From positions 48,006,322 to 48,070,321 of the forward strand of contig OX392528.1 in the NCBI GenBank assembly GCA_947623455.1: DNA of 64,000 nt. Reading direction: 5' to 3'. The notes beneath the pieces are model-generated. The model saw only the letters and a program-made list of their open reading frames with translations. It had not been told where the DNA came from and did not search any database. The position numbers and the translations under genes are program-made. Source of the DNA: Mimachlamys varia. Taxonomy: Eukaryota > Mollusca > Bivalvia > Pectinida > Pectinidae. Positions 45,931 to 57,383 of this stretch are shown here, one piece after another (within the stretch, counting starts at the first letter, position 1; each line of letters begins with the position of its first letter).

Positions 45931-46827
45931 TCAGAGTGATTATAAATTGTAAGTTTCAATAACTTGTGGCATAATAATAGTTTTAAAGTAAATCTATATA
46001 AATTAAATCCCAAATTCTGCAGCAGAGGGATGCACTTTTGTAAGTTGTCTGGCAAAACTAATCATATCATAGGTAATTGTTTCGCACACTGTTTACTTTC
46101 CACATTAATTATTCCGTAATAATATATAATATAATATTGGGCTGCTTAAAGCTAACTAAATTTTAAATACTGTGTATACACCCTCAAGGTTATACAAATG
46201 ATACTGCATGCATTGTAATAGTGATTTGACACTGCATTAAGATATCGCCTTACAAACAGGAAGTACGTCCCACGCGTCAGACATACATCTCTTAACTTGT
46301 GCATTGTGTCACGACCAGCTCCTGAAAAGTCAAACCTTTACTGTACATGTTCTTGTTGTAAGTGCTTCAGATGTGTACAGTGATCACACCATGTATGTGA
46401 TATAATACTATGTACATGTTTGAGTAATTTAGATGTCAATCGTTTATAACATATCCCTTTTTAAGGGATTATTATCTCAATAACCAAAAGGCCCATGGCA
46501 GGGTGCTGATATTATGCATGTAGCATTCTGGGATGAAGGGCTACCAAGTTTGTTCAAATGAAATTACCTTGGCCCACTTTCAAGGTGACATCATGTCCTA
46601 ATGTTTTAAAATCTTCAAGCAACCTCTTTTCAATAATCGAAATGAGGAACCTTGACCCATTTTCAAGGTCACATTGGCCTAATATAATGTTTTAAAAATT
46701 TTCAAGCAAAGTACTTCCTCTCAATAACCGAAAGGCCAGGTTACTTATATAAGGCCTGTAGCATGTGCATGCAGCTGGTAGGAAGGTTATTAACAAGTTT
46801 GTTGAAATTAATACCTTGACCTACCAA

Positions 46828-47222
46828 TCTGATTAAAATGCAGATACATGTCCTCACTCCGTTTTACAAGGATCTGACAACATCCCATAAGAGGTCACTT
46901 TTAGATGACCTTTGTCGCCTCTTTACTCAACACTAAAATAATTTTCCAATGACCTGTCATCTTGCAGCAAGCCATTTCGTCACATTATAATTATTCCATA
47001 TGAACTTTTTAGTGACGAAATGACTAAACGGACAAATGTGATTATGCAAGCTTTGTCGCCTTAAAATTTCACTGTAAAGATTCTGAATGTAGTAATTTGA
47101 TTGGCTAATGCAAAGGTCATCGGGACATGACCCCCTATGGGATTTTCTTAGATCTTAAAGCAGCAGAGAGAAGTTTACGAAACAGCGCGGCGATCAAGAT
47201 ATGATTTTAATCAGTTTGTTTG
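46828..47222. mobile_element. MITE family D, copy 2 (inverted relative to 33228)
   Basis: Left end 'caatctgattaaaatgcaga', right end 'gatatgattttaatcagttt'. Contains 'gccatttcgtcac ... gtgacgaaatgac', the same hairpin as copy 1. It is preceded (46440-46820) by loose repeats 'ataaccaaaaggcc' and 'ttttaaaatcttcaagcaa' related to 56280-56890. Confidence 0.8.
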
Positions 47223-47976
47223 ACCTACCCTATAAAGGGGTCAAATATGTTAAAATCTTCAAACAACTTCGCAATAACTAATAAAAAATCATATAGATAG
47301 GTCTTTATATATATATAGTCAGATCAGATCACCATTAAGACCAATGGTCTTAATTGTCTTGTATAAACATACATTGTAGACCCGTCAGTGGTGGTCAAAA
47401 GTATGATGTATGTATAGTACATATATGTTGAGGAATATTTGACTTTGATACCTGAGTTACCTGGAGTGTAATTGGTTGACATGAGTTTTCCCACCCTTGT
47501 GTTTAATGGAGCAAGACAATTGTGGGAAGAAGCTGAAAGCTGAAATATGTATATATACAGTATATACAGTTAAACATCTGAAACTATTCAGTATACACAT
47601 TCCAACAGACAAATTCCTCGTCACGATTAAGAAACTCCTAATTCTTTGTTAGATAAAAGAAACTTTTATATTTTCATGCACTGTAGATATATATTTTGGT
47701 AATAACATTTTGAAAAAGATTGGCGTTACACTTTGAACTCTGTTTTTATAAGATTAACCTACATACATGTACAGTACAAATTATATTGTATTAAGTTAAA
47801 ATAAATAGCTATGCATTAATTCATATCCTACTAATATAAAATAAACATTTTATACCGCATTGGACATCAAATATGCGTCTGGCCCTAGAAATGCACGAAG
47901 AGGATGGGTGTGCCAATTAACTTTCATCGATTCTTCCTTCTTTTGTCTCTTAACCAAAAACTCTTTTCCTGCGGAA

Positions 47977-47996
47977 CCCCCCCCCCCCCCCCCCCC
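47977..47996. repeat. 20-nt poly-C run
   Basis: Uninterrupted C at 47977-47996 followed by 'tcccccac', just upstream of the hairpin head of the 48-kb element. Length is likely unstable. Confidence 0.85.
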
Positions 47997-48057
47997 TCCC
48001 CCACTTTTTCACCCCCCACCAGATTTCACATAGAAACTGTTCCCTGAGCTTTTATTA

Positions 48058-50090
48058 GCCCACCATCATCAGATGGTGGGCTATTCAAATCGCCCTGCGT
48101 CCGTGGTCCGTGGTCCGTCCGTCCGTCCGTCCGTTAGTCCGTCCGTAAACAATTCTTGTTATCGCTATTTCTCATAAAGTACCGAAGGAATCTTTCTCAA
48201 ATTTCATGTGTTGGTTCACCTTGGTCCCTAGTTGTGCATATTCCATTTTGGGACCGATCTGAATTCAAGATGGCCGACAGGCAGCCATCTTGGATTTTGA
48301 CATTTGAACTTTGTTATCCCTATTTCTGAGAATGTACTGAATGGATCTTTCTCAAATTTCATGTGTTGGTTCACCTTGGTCCCTAGTTGTGCATATTCCA
48401 TTTTGGGACCGATCTGAATTCAAGATGGCCGACAGGCAGCCATCTTAGATTTTGACATTTGAACTTTGTTATCCCTATTTCTGAGAATGTACTGAATGGA
48501 TCTTTCTCAAATTTCATGTGTAGGTTCCCCTTGGTGCCTAGTTATGCATATTGCATTTTGGGACCAATCCGAAAACAACATGGCCGACAGGCAGCCATCT
48601 TGGATTTTGACAGTTGAACTTTGTTATCGCTATTTCTGAGAATGTACTGAATGGATCTTTCTCAAATTTCATGTGTAGGTTCCCCTTGGTGCCTAGTTAT
48701 GCAATTTGCATTTTTGGACCAATCCAAAAACAACATGGCCGACAGGCAGCCATCTTGGATTTTGACAATTGAAGTTTGTTATCGCTATTTCTAAGAGAGT
48801 ACTGAAGGTATCTTTCTCAAATTTCATGTGTTGGTTCACCTTGGTCCCTAGTTGTGTATATTCCATTTTAGGACCGATCTGAATTCAAGATGGCCGACAG
48901 GCAGCCATCTTGGATTTTGACATTTGAACTTTGTTATCCCTATTTCGGAGAATGTACTGAATGGATCTTTCTCAAATTTCATGTGTAGGTTCCCCTTGGT
49001 GCCTAGTTATGCATATTGCATTTTTGGACCAATCCGAAAACAACATGGCCGACAGGCAGCCATCTTGGATTTTGACAGTTGAACTTTGTTATCGCTATTT
49101 CTGAGAATGTACTGAATGGATCTTTCTCAAATTTCATGTGTAGGTTCCCCTTGGTGCCTAGTTATGCATATTGCATTTTGGGACCAATCCAAAAACAACA
49201 TGGCCGACAGGCAGCCATCTTGGATTTTGACAATTGAAGTTTGTTATCGCTATTTCTAAGAGAGTACTGAAGGTATCTTTCTCAAATTTCATGTGTTGGT
49301 TCACCTTGGTCCCTAGTTGTGTATATTCCATTTTGGGACTGATCTGAATTCAAGATGGCCGACAGGCAGCCATCTTGGATTTTGACATTCATGTGTAGGT
49401 TCCCCTTGGTGCCTAGTTATGCATATTGCATTTTTGGACCAATCCGAAAACAACATGGCCGACAGGCAGCCATCTTGGATTTTGACAGTTGAACTTTGTT
49501 ATCGCTATTTCTGAGAATGTACTGAATGGATCTTTCTCAAATTTCATGTGTAGGTTCCCCTTGGTGCCTAGTTATGCATATTGCATTTTGGGACCAATCC
49601 AAAAACAACATGGCCGACAGGCAGCCATCTCGGATTTTGACAATTGAAGTTCGTTATGGCTATTTCTCAGAAATTACTGAAGGTGTCTTTCTCAAATTTC
49701 ATGTGTTGGTTCACCTTGGTCCCTAGTTGTGTATATTCCATTTTGGGACAGATCGGAAAACAACATGGCCGACAGGCAGCCATCTTGGATTTTGACAATT
49801 GAAGTTTGTTATCCCTATTTCTGAGAAAATACTGAAGGGAACTTTCACAAATTTCAAAAACCCATGACAAAGACAAAAACAAATACAATTCATGGGTGCT
49901 AAGAATAAGGAAACGACAATGTAATTCACAAAAAAAAACAAAAAAATGCATCTGTGTCCCACCAGAGTCTCTGCTCACACTTAATCAACACCTAAGAGAC
50001 AATCGAAAGAAGAGAAAAGAACCATCTTCCAAAAAACAAACTTAGATCATTTGATGGTGGGCGCGAAGATCCCTCTGGGATCTCTTGTTT
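48058..50090. mobile_element. pearl/Helentron-like element with ~155-bp tandem core
   Basis: Begins with hairpin GCCCACCATC-atca-GATGGTGGGC (48058-48081), then 'attcaaatcgcc', a run of ccgt words and 'tccgtaaac'. About ten 154-156-bp units follow ('atttcatgtg' at 48201, 48355, 48511, 48666, 48821). It closes with 'gatggtgggcgcgaag' near 50055. A terminal hairpin plus subterminal repeats plus tandem core is the layout of bivalve pearl and related non-autonomous Helentron elements; the family call is inference. It lies in hydrolase intron 2 and encodes no protein. Confidence 0.75.
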
Positions 50091-50810
50091 ATTTAGTGCA
50101 CCTCTTTTGTGTTGTTTTAAATGCACATTGTTTTATTTCATAAAGTACTGTATAATATTGACATGTATATAGAAGCTTGCAGGCAGATTTTGAAATTTCT
50201 TCAAGTCCACTTATTTTGATATTTTATAGATAAATCTTGTAAATTTTAAATTTCTGGACATACAGTCTGCTGCATATAGATCCAGCAGGCATCGCCCCTA
50301 GGCCTGTAGGTTTAGTTATCCTGTTCTTGCATGACAGACACTGTGAGATATATATGTATATATATGCAGTATATACACACATTCCAAAACACTATAGTGT
50401 TGATATGTTCACACATATCTGTTTTATAAGCCATCATACACACTTCCCTTGTGACTGTTCACACAGATGAATATTGGATTTTCCCCCAGCACTTGATATT
50501 GATGAATCTCTGTCAGTGAGAGTATCGGAATCTAAGGCCTGTAATATAATGTTAACGGCTTAAGTCCGGTGGATCTAATAATCCATCAGTGATATGTATA
50601 TAAAACGGGACGTTACCACGGACTACCATTGTTTGGCGTGAATTAAGACATGTACAGGTTTCAACATGAATTATTAATTAAAAAGGACATTTTGCTGATA
50701 GTGTGTAAAAGTTAGGATGGGTGATGGGTGATATAGTGTGTATAATTTAGGATGGTTTCATATAAATAAGCTTAAGAGTGATAGTGTAAATAAGTTTGGG
50801 TGATTATATA

Positions 50811-52945
50811 GTGTGTATATATACATTAGGGTGATAGTGTGAATATATTAGGGTGATAGCGTGTGTACATTTAATTAGGGTGATAGTGTGAATATATTAG
50901 GGTGATAGTGTGTGTACATTTAATTAGGGTGATAGTGTATACATTAGAGTGATAGTGTATTATACATTAGGGTGATAGAGTGTATACATTAGGGTGATAG
51001 TGTGTATACATTAGGGTGATAGTGTGTATACATTAGGGTGATAGTGTGTATACATTAGGGTGATAGTGTGTATACATAAGGGTGATAGTGCGTATACATT
51101 AGGGTGATAGTGCGTATACATTAGGGGGGGATAGTGTGTATACATTAGGGTGATAGTGCGTATACATTAGGGTGATAGTGTGTATACATTAGGGTGATAG
51201 TGTGTATACATAAGGGTGATAGTGCGTATACATTAGGGTGATAGTGCGTATACATTAGGGTGATAGTGTGTATACATTAGGGTGATAGTGTGTATACATT
51301 AGGGTGATAGTGTGTATACATAAGGGTGATAGTGCGTATACATTAGGGTGATAGTGTGTATACATTAGGGTGATAGTGTGTATATATAAGGGTGATAGTG
51401 TGTGAAGTACATTTAATTAGGGTGATAGTACTAGTGTGTTATAATATATTAGGGTGATAGTACTAGTGTGTTATAATATATTATGGTGATAGTGTGTATA
51501 CATTAGGGTGATAGTGTGTATACATTAGGGTGATAGTGTGTATACATTAGGGTGATAGTGTGTATACATTAGGGTGATAGTGTGTGTATATATCAGGGTA
51601 TAGTATGTATACATCAGGGTGATAGTGTGTATTCATTAGGGGGATAGTGTGTATATATCAGGGTATAGTATGTATACATCAGGGTGATAGTGTGTATACA
51701 TTAGGGTGATAGTGTGAAACATTAGGGTGATAGTGTGTATACATTAGGGTGATAGTGTGTATACATTAGGATGATACTGATAGTGTGTGTACATTAGGGT
51801 GATAGTGTGTATACATTAGGGTGATAGTGTGTATACATTAGGGTGATAGTGTGTATACATTATAATTAGGTTGATATTTTGTGTAAGTTATGGTGATAGA
51901 GTGTATACATTAGGGTTATAGTGTGTGTACATTAGGGTGATAGTGTGTATACATTAGGGTGATAGTGTGTATACATTAGGGTGATTGTGTGTATACATTA
52001 GGGTGATAGTGTGTATACATTAGGGTGATATTTTGTGTAAGTTATGGTGATAGAGTGTATACATTAGGGTGATAGTGTGTGTACATTAGGGTGATAGTGT
52101 GTATACATTAGGGTGATAGAGTGTATACATTAGGGTGATAGTGTGTGTACATTAGGGTGATAGTGTGTGTACATTAGGGTGATAGTGTGTATACATTAGG
52201 GTGATAGTGTGTATACATTAGGGTGATAAGAGTGTATACATTAGGGTGATAGTGTGTATACATTAGGGTGATAGTGTGTGTACATTAGGGTGATAGGGTG
52301 TATGCATTAGGGTGATAGAGTGTATACATTAGGGTGATAGTGTGTATACATTAGGGTGATAGAGTGTATACATTAGGGTGATAGTGTGTATACATTAGGG
52401 TGATAGTGTGTATACATTAGGGTGATAGTGTGTATACATTAGGGTGATAGTGTGTATACATTAGGGTGATAGTGTGTATACATTAGGGTGATAGTGTGTA
52501 TATATCAGGGTTATAGTGTGTATTCATTAGGGTGATAGTGTGTATACATTAGGGTGATAGTGTGTATACATTAGGGTGATAGTGTGTATACATTAGGGTG
52601 ATAGTGTGTATACATTAGGGTGATAGTGTGTATACATTAGGGTGATAGTGTGTATATATTAGGGTGATAGTGTGTATACATTAGGGTGATAGTGTGTATA
52701 CATTAGGGTGATAGTGTGTATATATTAGGGTGATAGTGTGTATACATTAGGGTGATAGTGTGTATATATTAGGGTGATATTTTGTGTAAGTTAGGGTGAT
52801 AGTGTGTATACATTAGAGTGATATTGAACATACATGAGGGTGATAGTGTGTATAAATTATTACATTAGGGTGATAGTGTGTATATATTAGGGTGATATTT
52901 TGTGTACGTTAGGGTGATATTTTGTGTAAGTTAGGGTGATACTGG
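50811..52945. repeat. 22-bp minisatellite, about 95 copies, hydrolase intron 2
   Basis: Unit 'attagggtgatagtgtgtat' plus 'ac'. Each unit carries TTAGGG, the animal telomere hexamer, but spaced at 22 bp. Variants (tgcgtata, gagtgtat, tttgtgtaagtt) are interspersed. The array ends about 215 bp before exon 3. Confidence 0.97.
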
Positions 52946-53160
52946 GTACAAGTGATTTAATTCCCTCATTTTCTCAAGCCTTTGTCCCAGTCACAGTATC
53001 ATTACACTAATTTTATCTGCCCTGTTAATGCATTTGAACTATTTCTGTAATAACAATTTGTTCATGGTTCAGGAGTGAACAGGGCTGATAATTATATATG
53101 TTAATGTAAAATTTGTATAATATACAGAAAACATTCACAATAACTATTTGTTGTTGACAG

Positions 53161-53282
53161 AGAGGCTCCATGTGTCGTTGTCAACGTTGAATACCGCCTC
53201 GGACCGGAACATCGGTTCCCTGCGAGCCATGAGGATGCCAAGTGTGTGGTTCGCTGGGTGACCATGAACAAATCCTTATTAG
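53161..53282 (+). CDS. Hydrolase exon 3: EYRLGPEHRFPA
   Basis: 122-nt exon, acceptor tgttgacag and donor gtaaaa, phase 2 in and phase 1 out. It encodes REAPCVVVNVEYRLGPEHRF, then PASHEDAKCVVRWVTMNKSL. The YRL.PEH.FPA block is highly conserved in this hydrolase family. The final G is the first base of the Gly codon completed by either exon 4 variant. Confidence 0.92.
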
Positions 53283-53347
53283 GTAAAAGATCGTAGGGCA
53301 ATATATATGAATAAACTTTTTCGTAATTGGTATAGTGCTTTTTGCTT

Positions 53348-53741
53348 TAATGTCCCAATATATGTAACTTTCGGCAAAACTTGAAGCAAAAATCAAGCCT
53401 AATAACTTATTATATTTATTGATTTAGTTCAGATTAACTGATATCAGCAATATTCAAGATGAATATTTTACGGGGTTACCGGTACAGCAGCGGGTTAAAA
53501 CTCGGTATTTGTAAACACGCGACTATTTTGAACAGTCTTCTAACTTCGGCTTGTTGTTGAAGTGGGCCACATCCGAATTATTTTCAATTCTTTGGAATTT
53601 TCTGTCAAGAGTTACTTGTTAGTTACCGCTCAGGTTTACTTTGATTTAGACTTACTTTGCATGGTTATCAACTGGATTTTTTTTTCAAAATTTTTCAGAA
53701 TCCCTTAAACTTTCCTGAAGTTACCTATATTGGGCCTTTAA
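53348..53741. mobile_element. TTAA-flanked MITE family B, copy 3 (inverted)
   Basis: Left 'ttaatgtcccaatatatgta', right 'ttacctatattgggccttta' followed by 'ag', giving TTAA at both ends. Internally it carries 'gaagtgggccac' and 'ggttaccggtacagcag' shared with the other copies in reverse. It sits between exon 3 and the alternative exons. Confidence 0.83.
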
Positions 53742-54469
53742 GCTTGGACATGAATGATTGTTTGATAATTGCTTATGAAAAATTCAGTCCTGTGAAACAG
53801 ATGATGTACTTAACTCAACATCTGCATGAGTGTGAACAAATTACTTACCACAAGGAAATGTCTGGGCCGGGATCTAAGACAAGAACCTCAAATTATTACT
53901 ATATTTTACCGTTAATAAGCTTAAGCCCCCTCTCATGAATAAGCCCCCTTTTCACTTTGGTAAATTTTCTTGTAACACTGGGGTGGTTTCCTGCAATGTA
54001 GTCCCTTCCTAAATAAAGCTACCGGTATGTTAAGTTTTATAAATTTGTGTTGCTGAACATCAAAATATAATTTTAATTATTATCTAACTGGATGCAAAAC
54101 AAGACATATTTAGATGGCTTAACTTGAAACAAAACATTGTTTAATTTCTAAGCTGGTGACAAGATAAGAACACATGTTTTATCTAGTTGCATTTGCATTT
54201 CGCAAACTTTGATATATGAAAAGCGAAACATTATTCTTGTACCTAATCCATTCCATGATAAATTTGTACTGAAGAAGAATTGAAAAATAAATATATTTCA
54301 GAGTTTTTCAATTATAACCAATCATAATTTAAGGCATTACACTAATAGCCAATTAGAATTTAAGGCATTACATGTACACTAATAGCCAATCAGAAGTTAA
54401 GGCATTACACTAATAGCCAATCAGAAGTTAAGGCCAATATGTTGTAACATATTGTTTTACGTGTGTCAG

Positions 54470-54570
54470 GCGCTGTAAACGACAGTACAGTCGGAGTGGG
54501 AGGAGACAGTGCCGGGGGACAGCTCGCAGCTTCTGTCGCCCACCAGCTACACGATATTATAAACTACCAG
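54470..54570 (+). CDS. Hydrolase exon 4a: nucleophile elbow GDSAGG
   Basis: 101-nt exon, acceptor acgtgtgtcag and donor gtacgt. It completes Gly161 and encodes AVNDSTVGVGGDSAGGQLAA then SVAHQLHDIINYQ, ending in phase 0. GDSAGG is the usual elbow of the family, with Ser174 the nucleophile. It is the upstream member of a tandem exon pair. No stop, conserved splice sites. Confidence 0.88.
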
Positions 54571-54609
54571 GTACGTCATTTTCTCATCGGCATGCTTTCT
54601 GTTTCTTAG

Positions 54610-54710
54610 GGGCAGTCAATGATAGCACGGTAGGGGTCGGAGGTCATAGTGCTGGCGGTACACTGGCGGCTGTGGTGTCGCAACAACTCAGAGAAATGAT
54701 TGATTATCAG
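54610..54710 (+). CDS. Hydrolase exon 4b: alternative nucleophile elbow GHSAGG
   Basis: 101-nt exon, acceptor tttctgtttcttag and donor gtatat, same phases as 4a. It encodes AVNDSTVGVGGHSAGGTLAA then VVSQQLREMIDYQ: 24 of 33 residues match 4a, with Asp173 replaced by His. In the first 11 codons, ten differ from 4a only at the third base, a sign of old duplication under strong purifying selection. Only 39 nt separate it from 4a. Confidence 0.85.
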
Positions 54711-54759
54711 GTATATCAGCCTCCGTAGCTCACCTTATCGGGATGTAAACACATTTATT

Positions 54760-56268
54760 TCCTGTTCTCTCTATTATTATCTTGTTCTCTCTATGATCCT
54801 GTTTCTCTATGATCCTGTTCTCTCTATGATCCTGTTCTCTATATGATCCTGTTCTCCCTATGATCCTGTTCTCTCTATGATCCTGTTCTCTCTATGATCC
54901 TGTTCTCCCTATGATCTTGTTCTCTCTATGATCCTGTTCTCTCTATGATCCTGTTCTGTCTATGATCCTGTTCTCTCCATGATCCTGTTCTGTCTATGAT
55001 CCTGTTTTCTCTATGATCCTGTTCTCTCTATGATCCTATTCTCTCTATGATCCTGTTCTCTCTATGATCCTGTTTTCTCTATGATCCTGTTTTCTCTATG
55101 ATCCTGTTCTCTCTATGATCCTGTTCTCTCTATGATCCTGTTCTCCCTATGATCTTGTTCTCTCTATGATCCTGTTCTCTCTATGATCCTTTTCTCTCTA
55201 TGATCCTATTCTCTCTATGATCCTGTTCTCTCTATGATCCTGTTCTCTCTATGATCCTGTTTTCTCTATGATCATGTTTTCTCTATGATCCTGTTCTCCC
55301 TATGATCATGTTCTCTCTATGAACCTGTTCTCCCTATGATCCTGTTTTCTCTATGATCCTGTTCTCCCTATGATCATGTTCTCCCTATGATCATGTTCTC
55401 TCTATGAACCTGTTCTCCCTATGATCCTGTTCTCTCTATGATCCTGTTCTCTCTATGATCCTGTTCTCCCTATGATCTTGTTCTCTCTATGATCCTGTTC
55501 TCTCTATGATCCTTTTCTCTCTATGATCCTGTTCTCTCTATGATCCTGTTCTCTCTATGATCCTGTTCTCTCTATGATCCTGTTCTCTCTATGATCCTGT
55601 TCTCTCTATGATCCTGTTCTCTCTATGATCCTGTTTCTCTATGATCCTGTTTCTCTATGATCCTGATTTCCCTATGAACCTGTTTTCTCTATGATCCTGT
55701 TCTCCCTATGATCCTGTTCTCTCTATGATCCTGTTCTCCCTATGATCCTGTTCTCTCTATGATCCTGTTCTCTCTATGATCCTGTTTTCTCTATGATCCT
55801 GTTCTCTCTATGATCCTGTTCTCTCTATGATCCTGTTCTCTCTATGATCCTGTTCTCTCTATGATCCTGTTCTCTCTATGATCCTGTTTTCTCTATGATC
55901 CTGTTCTCTCTATGATCCTGTTCTCTCTATGATCCTGTTCTCTCTATGATCCTGTTCTCTCTATGATCCTATTCTCTCTATGATCCTATTCTTTCTATGA
56001 TCCTATTCTCTCTTTGATCCTGTTCTCTCTATGATCCTGTTCTCTCTATGATCCTGTTCTCCCTATGATCCTGTTCTCTCTATGATCCTGTTCTCTCTAT
56101 GATCCTGTTCTCTCTATGATCCTATTCTCTCTATGATCCTATTCTTTCTATGATCCTATTCTCTCTTTGATCCTATTCTCTCTTTGATCCTGTTCTCTCT
56201 ATGATCCTGTTCTCTCTATGATCCTGTTCTTTCTATGATCCTATTCTGTCTATGACCCTGTTTTGCTC
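54760..56268. repeat. 17-bp CU-rich minisatellite, about 88 copies
   Basis: Unit 'atgatcctgttctctct', starting 50 nt after the donor of exon 4b and filling the first half of the next intron. On the transcribed sense strand every unit carries UUCUCUCU, resembling binding sites of polypyrimidine-tract-binding protein. Variants (tccct, ttttct, ctattct) are mixed throughout. Confidence 0.96.
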
Positions 56269-56279
56269 TTACGGTCTCT

Positions 56280-56900
56280 ATAACCAAAATGCCTAGGAAT
56301 GGATACTGATATTTGGCCAGTAGAAACATGGGATAGAGTGCTACAAAATGGTCACATGGGTCAAATATTTGAAAACCTTAAATAACCTTTTTCTCAATAC
56401 CTGAAAGATACAAGGTAATGCTATATGGCCAGTTAAACATGTACCTACATTTACATGTAGGGATGTATTCAAATATTTAAGCAACTTGTTTTCAATAGCC
56501 GAAATGCCTGGGTTACTGATATTTAGCCAGTAGCACGCTTAGATGATTTGACTTCCAAGTTTGTTCAAATATATGACCTTGATCCACTTAAGGTAACAAG
56601 GTTTAAATGTCTTTAAATTCTTTCACACAAATTCTCAGTAACTAGCTATAGAAGACCCAAGGCTCTGATGTTGGGCTGGAAGAATGCTTGGTTGAAGGGC
56701 TACAAAGTTGGTTCAAATGAATGATCTTGACCAACTTTTAATGTCACAGTGTTCAAATGTCTGTTTAATTCTTTCAATTCTTACCCCTTCATTCAAGGTC
56801 AGAGGTATCAAAGGTGTAAAAAACATTTGAAAAGCTTCTATTGAATTACCAAAAGGCCCTGGAGGGTTAACTGATACATTCTGTACATGTACATTGGATT
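56280..56900. repeat. Loose tandem repeat of ~190 bp in hydrolase intron
   Basis: Repeated words 'aaccaaaatgcc', 'tactgatatttggccagtag', 'aagtttgttcaaat' and 'cttgacca.ctt' occur three or more times. The same family appears at 46440-46820. Decayed non-autonomous element, no coding content. Confidence 0.6.
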
Positions 56901-57383
56901 CCACTAAATATCACCTGTCAATATCACATTCCTCTTTATATCATGTTTTCCAAAACATTATTTTTCCCTCTATAAAATCTATGTAATTTTATTTGGTTTA
57001 TATCATGTATTTTGAGATGAACCACTTAATATCATTCTTTTTTAGCCAATCACATAAAATATCCAGGAAATGATGTTGTTTCCATTAATTTCAGATACAA
57101 CTTGTACGAAATAATGCATAAAAAAATAGAATAATTTTTTTTAATGAAAGCTACTGTATAGATTGAAACATCTTCATATGTGTATTGAATAGCTTACTTT
57201 TAGTTATTGAGATTGGAAATGCACTAGACATGTTTCTCTTAATATCACAACTTCCTGTAAATGTCATGTGCTTTTTTCTGACAAATGCATTGATATAAAG
57301 AGCAATGCACTGTACTAGGCCAGTAGGTATCTGGCATAAAGTACTATAACATTGCCTCAAATAAATAACCTTGACCAATACAT

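Noticed and set aside
50811..52945. Interstitial telomere
   Set aside because: The hexamer TTAGGG occurs once per 22 bp, not in tandem.
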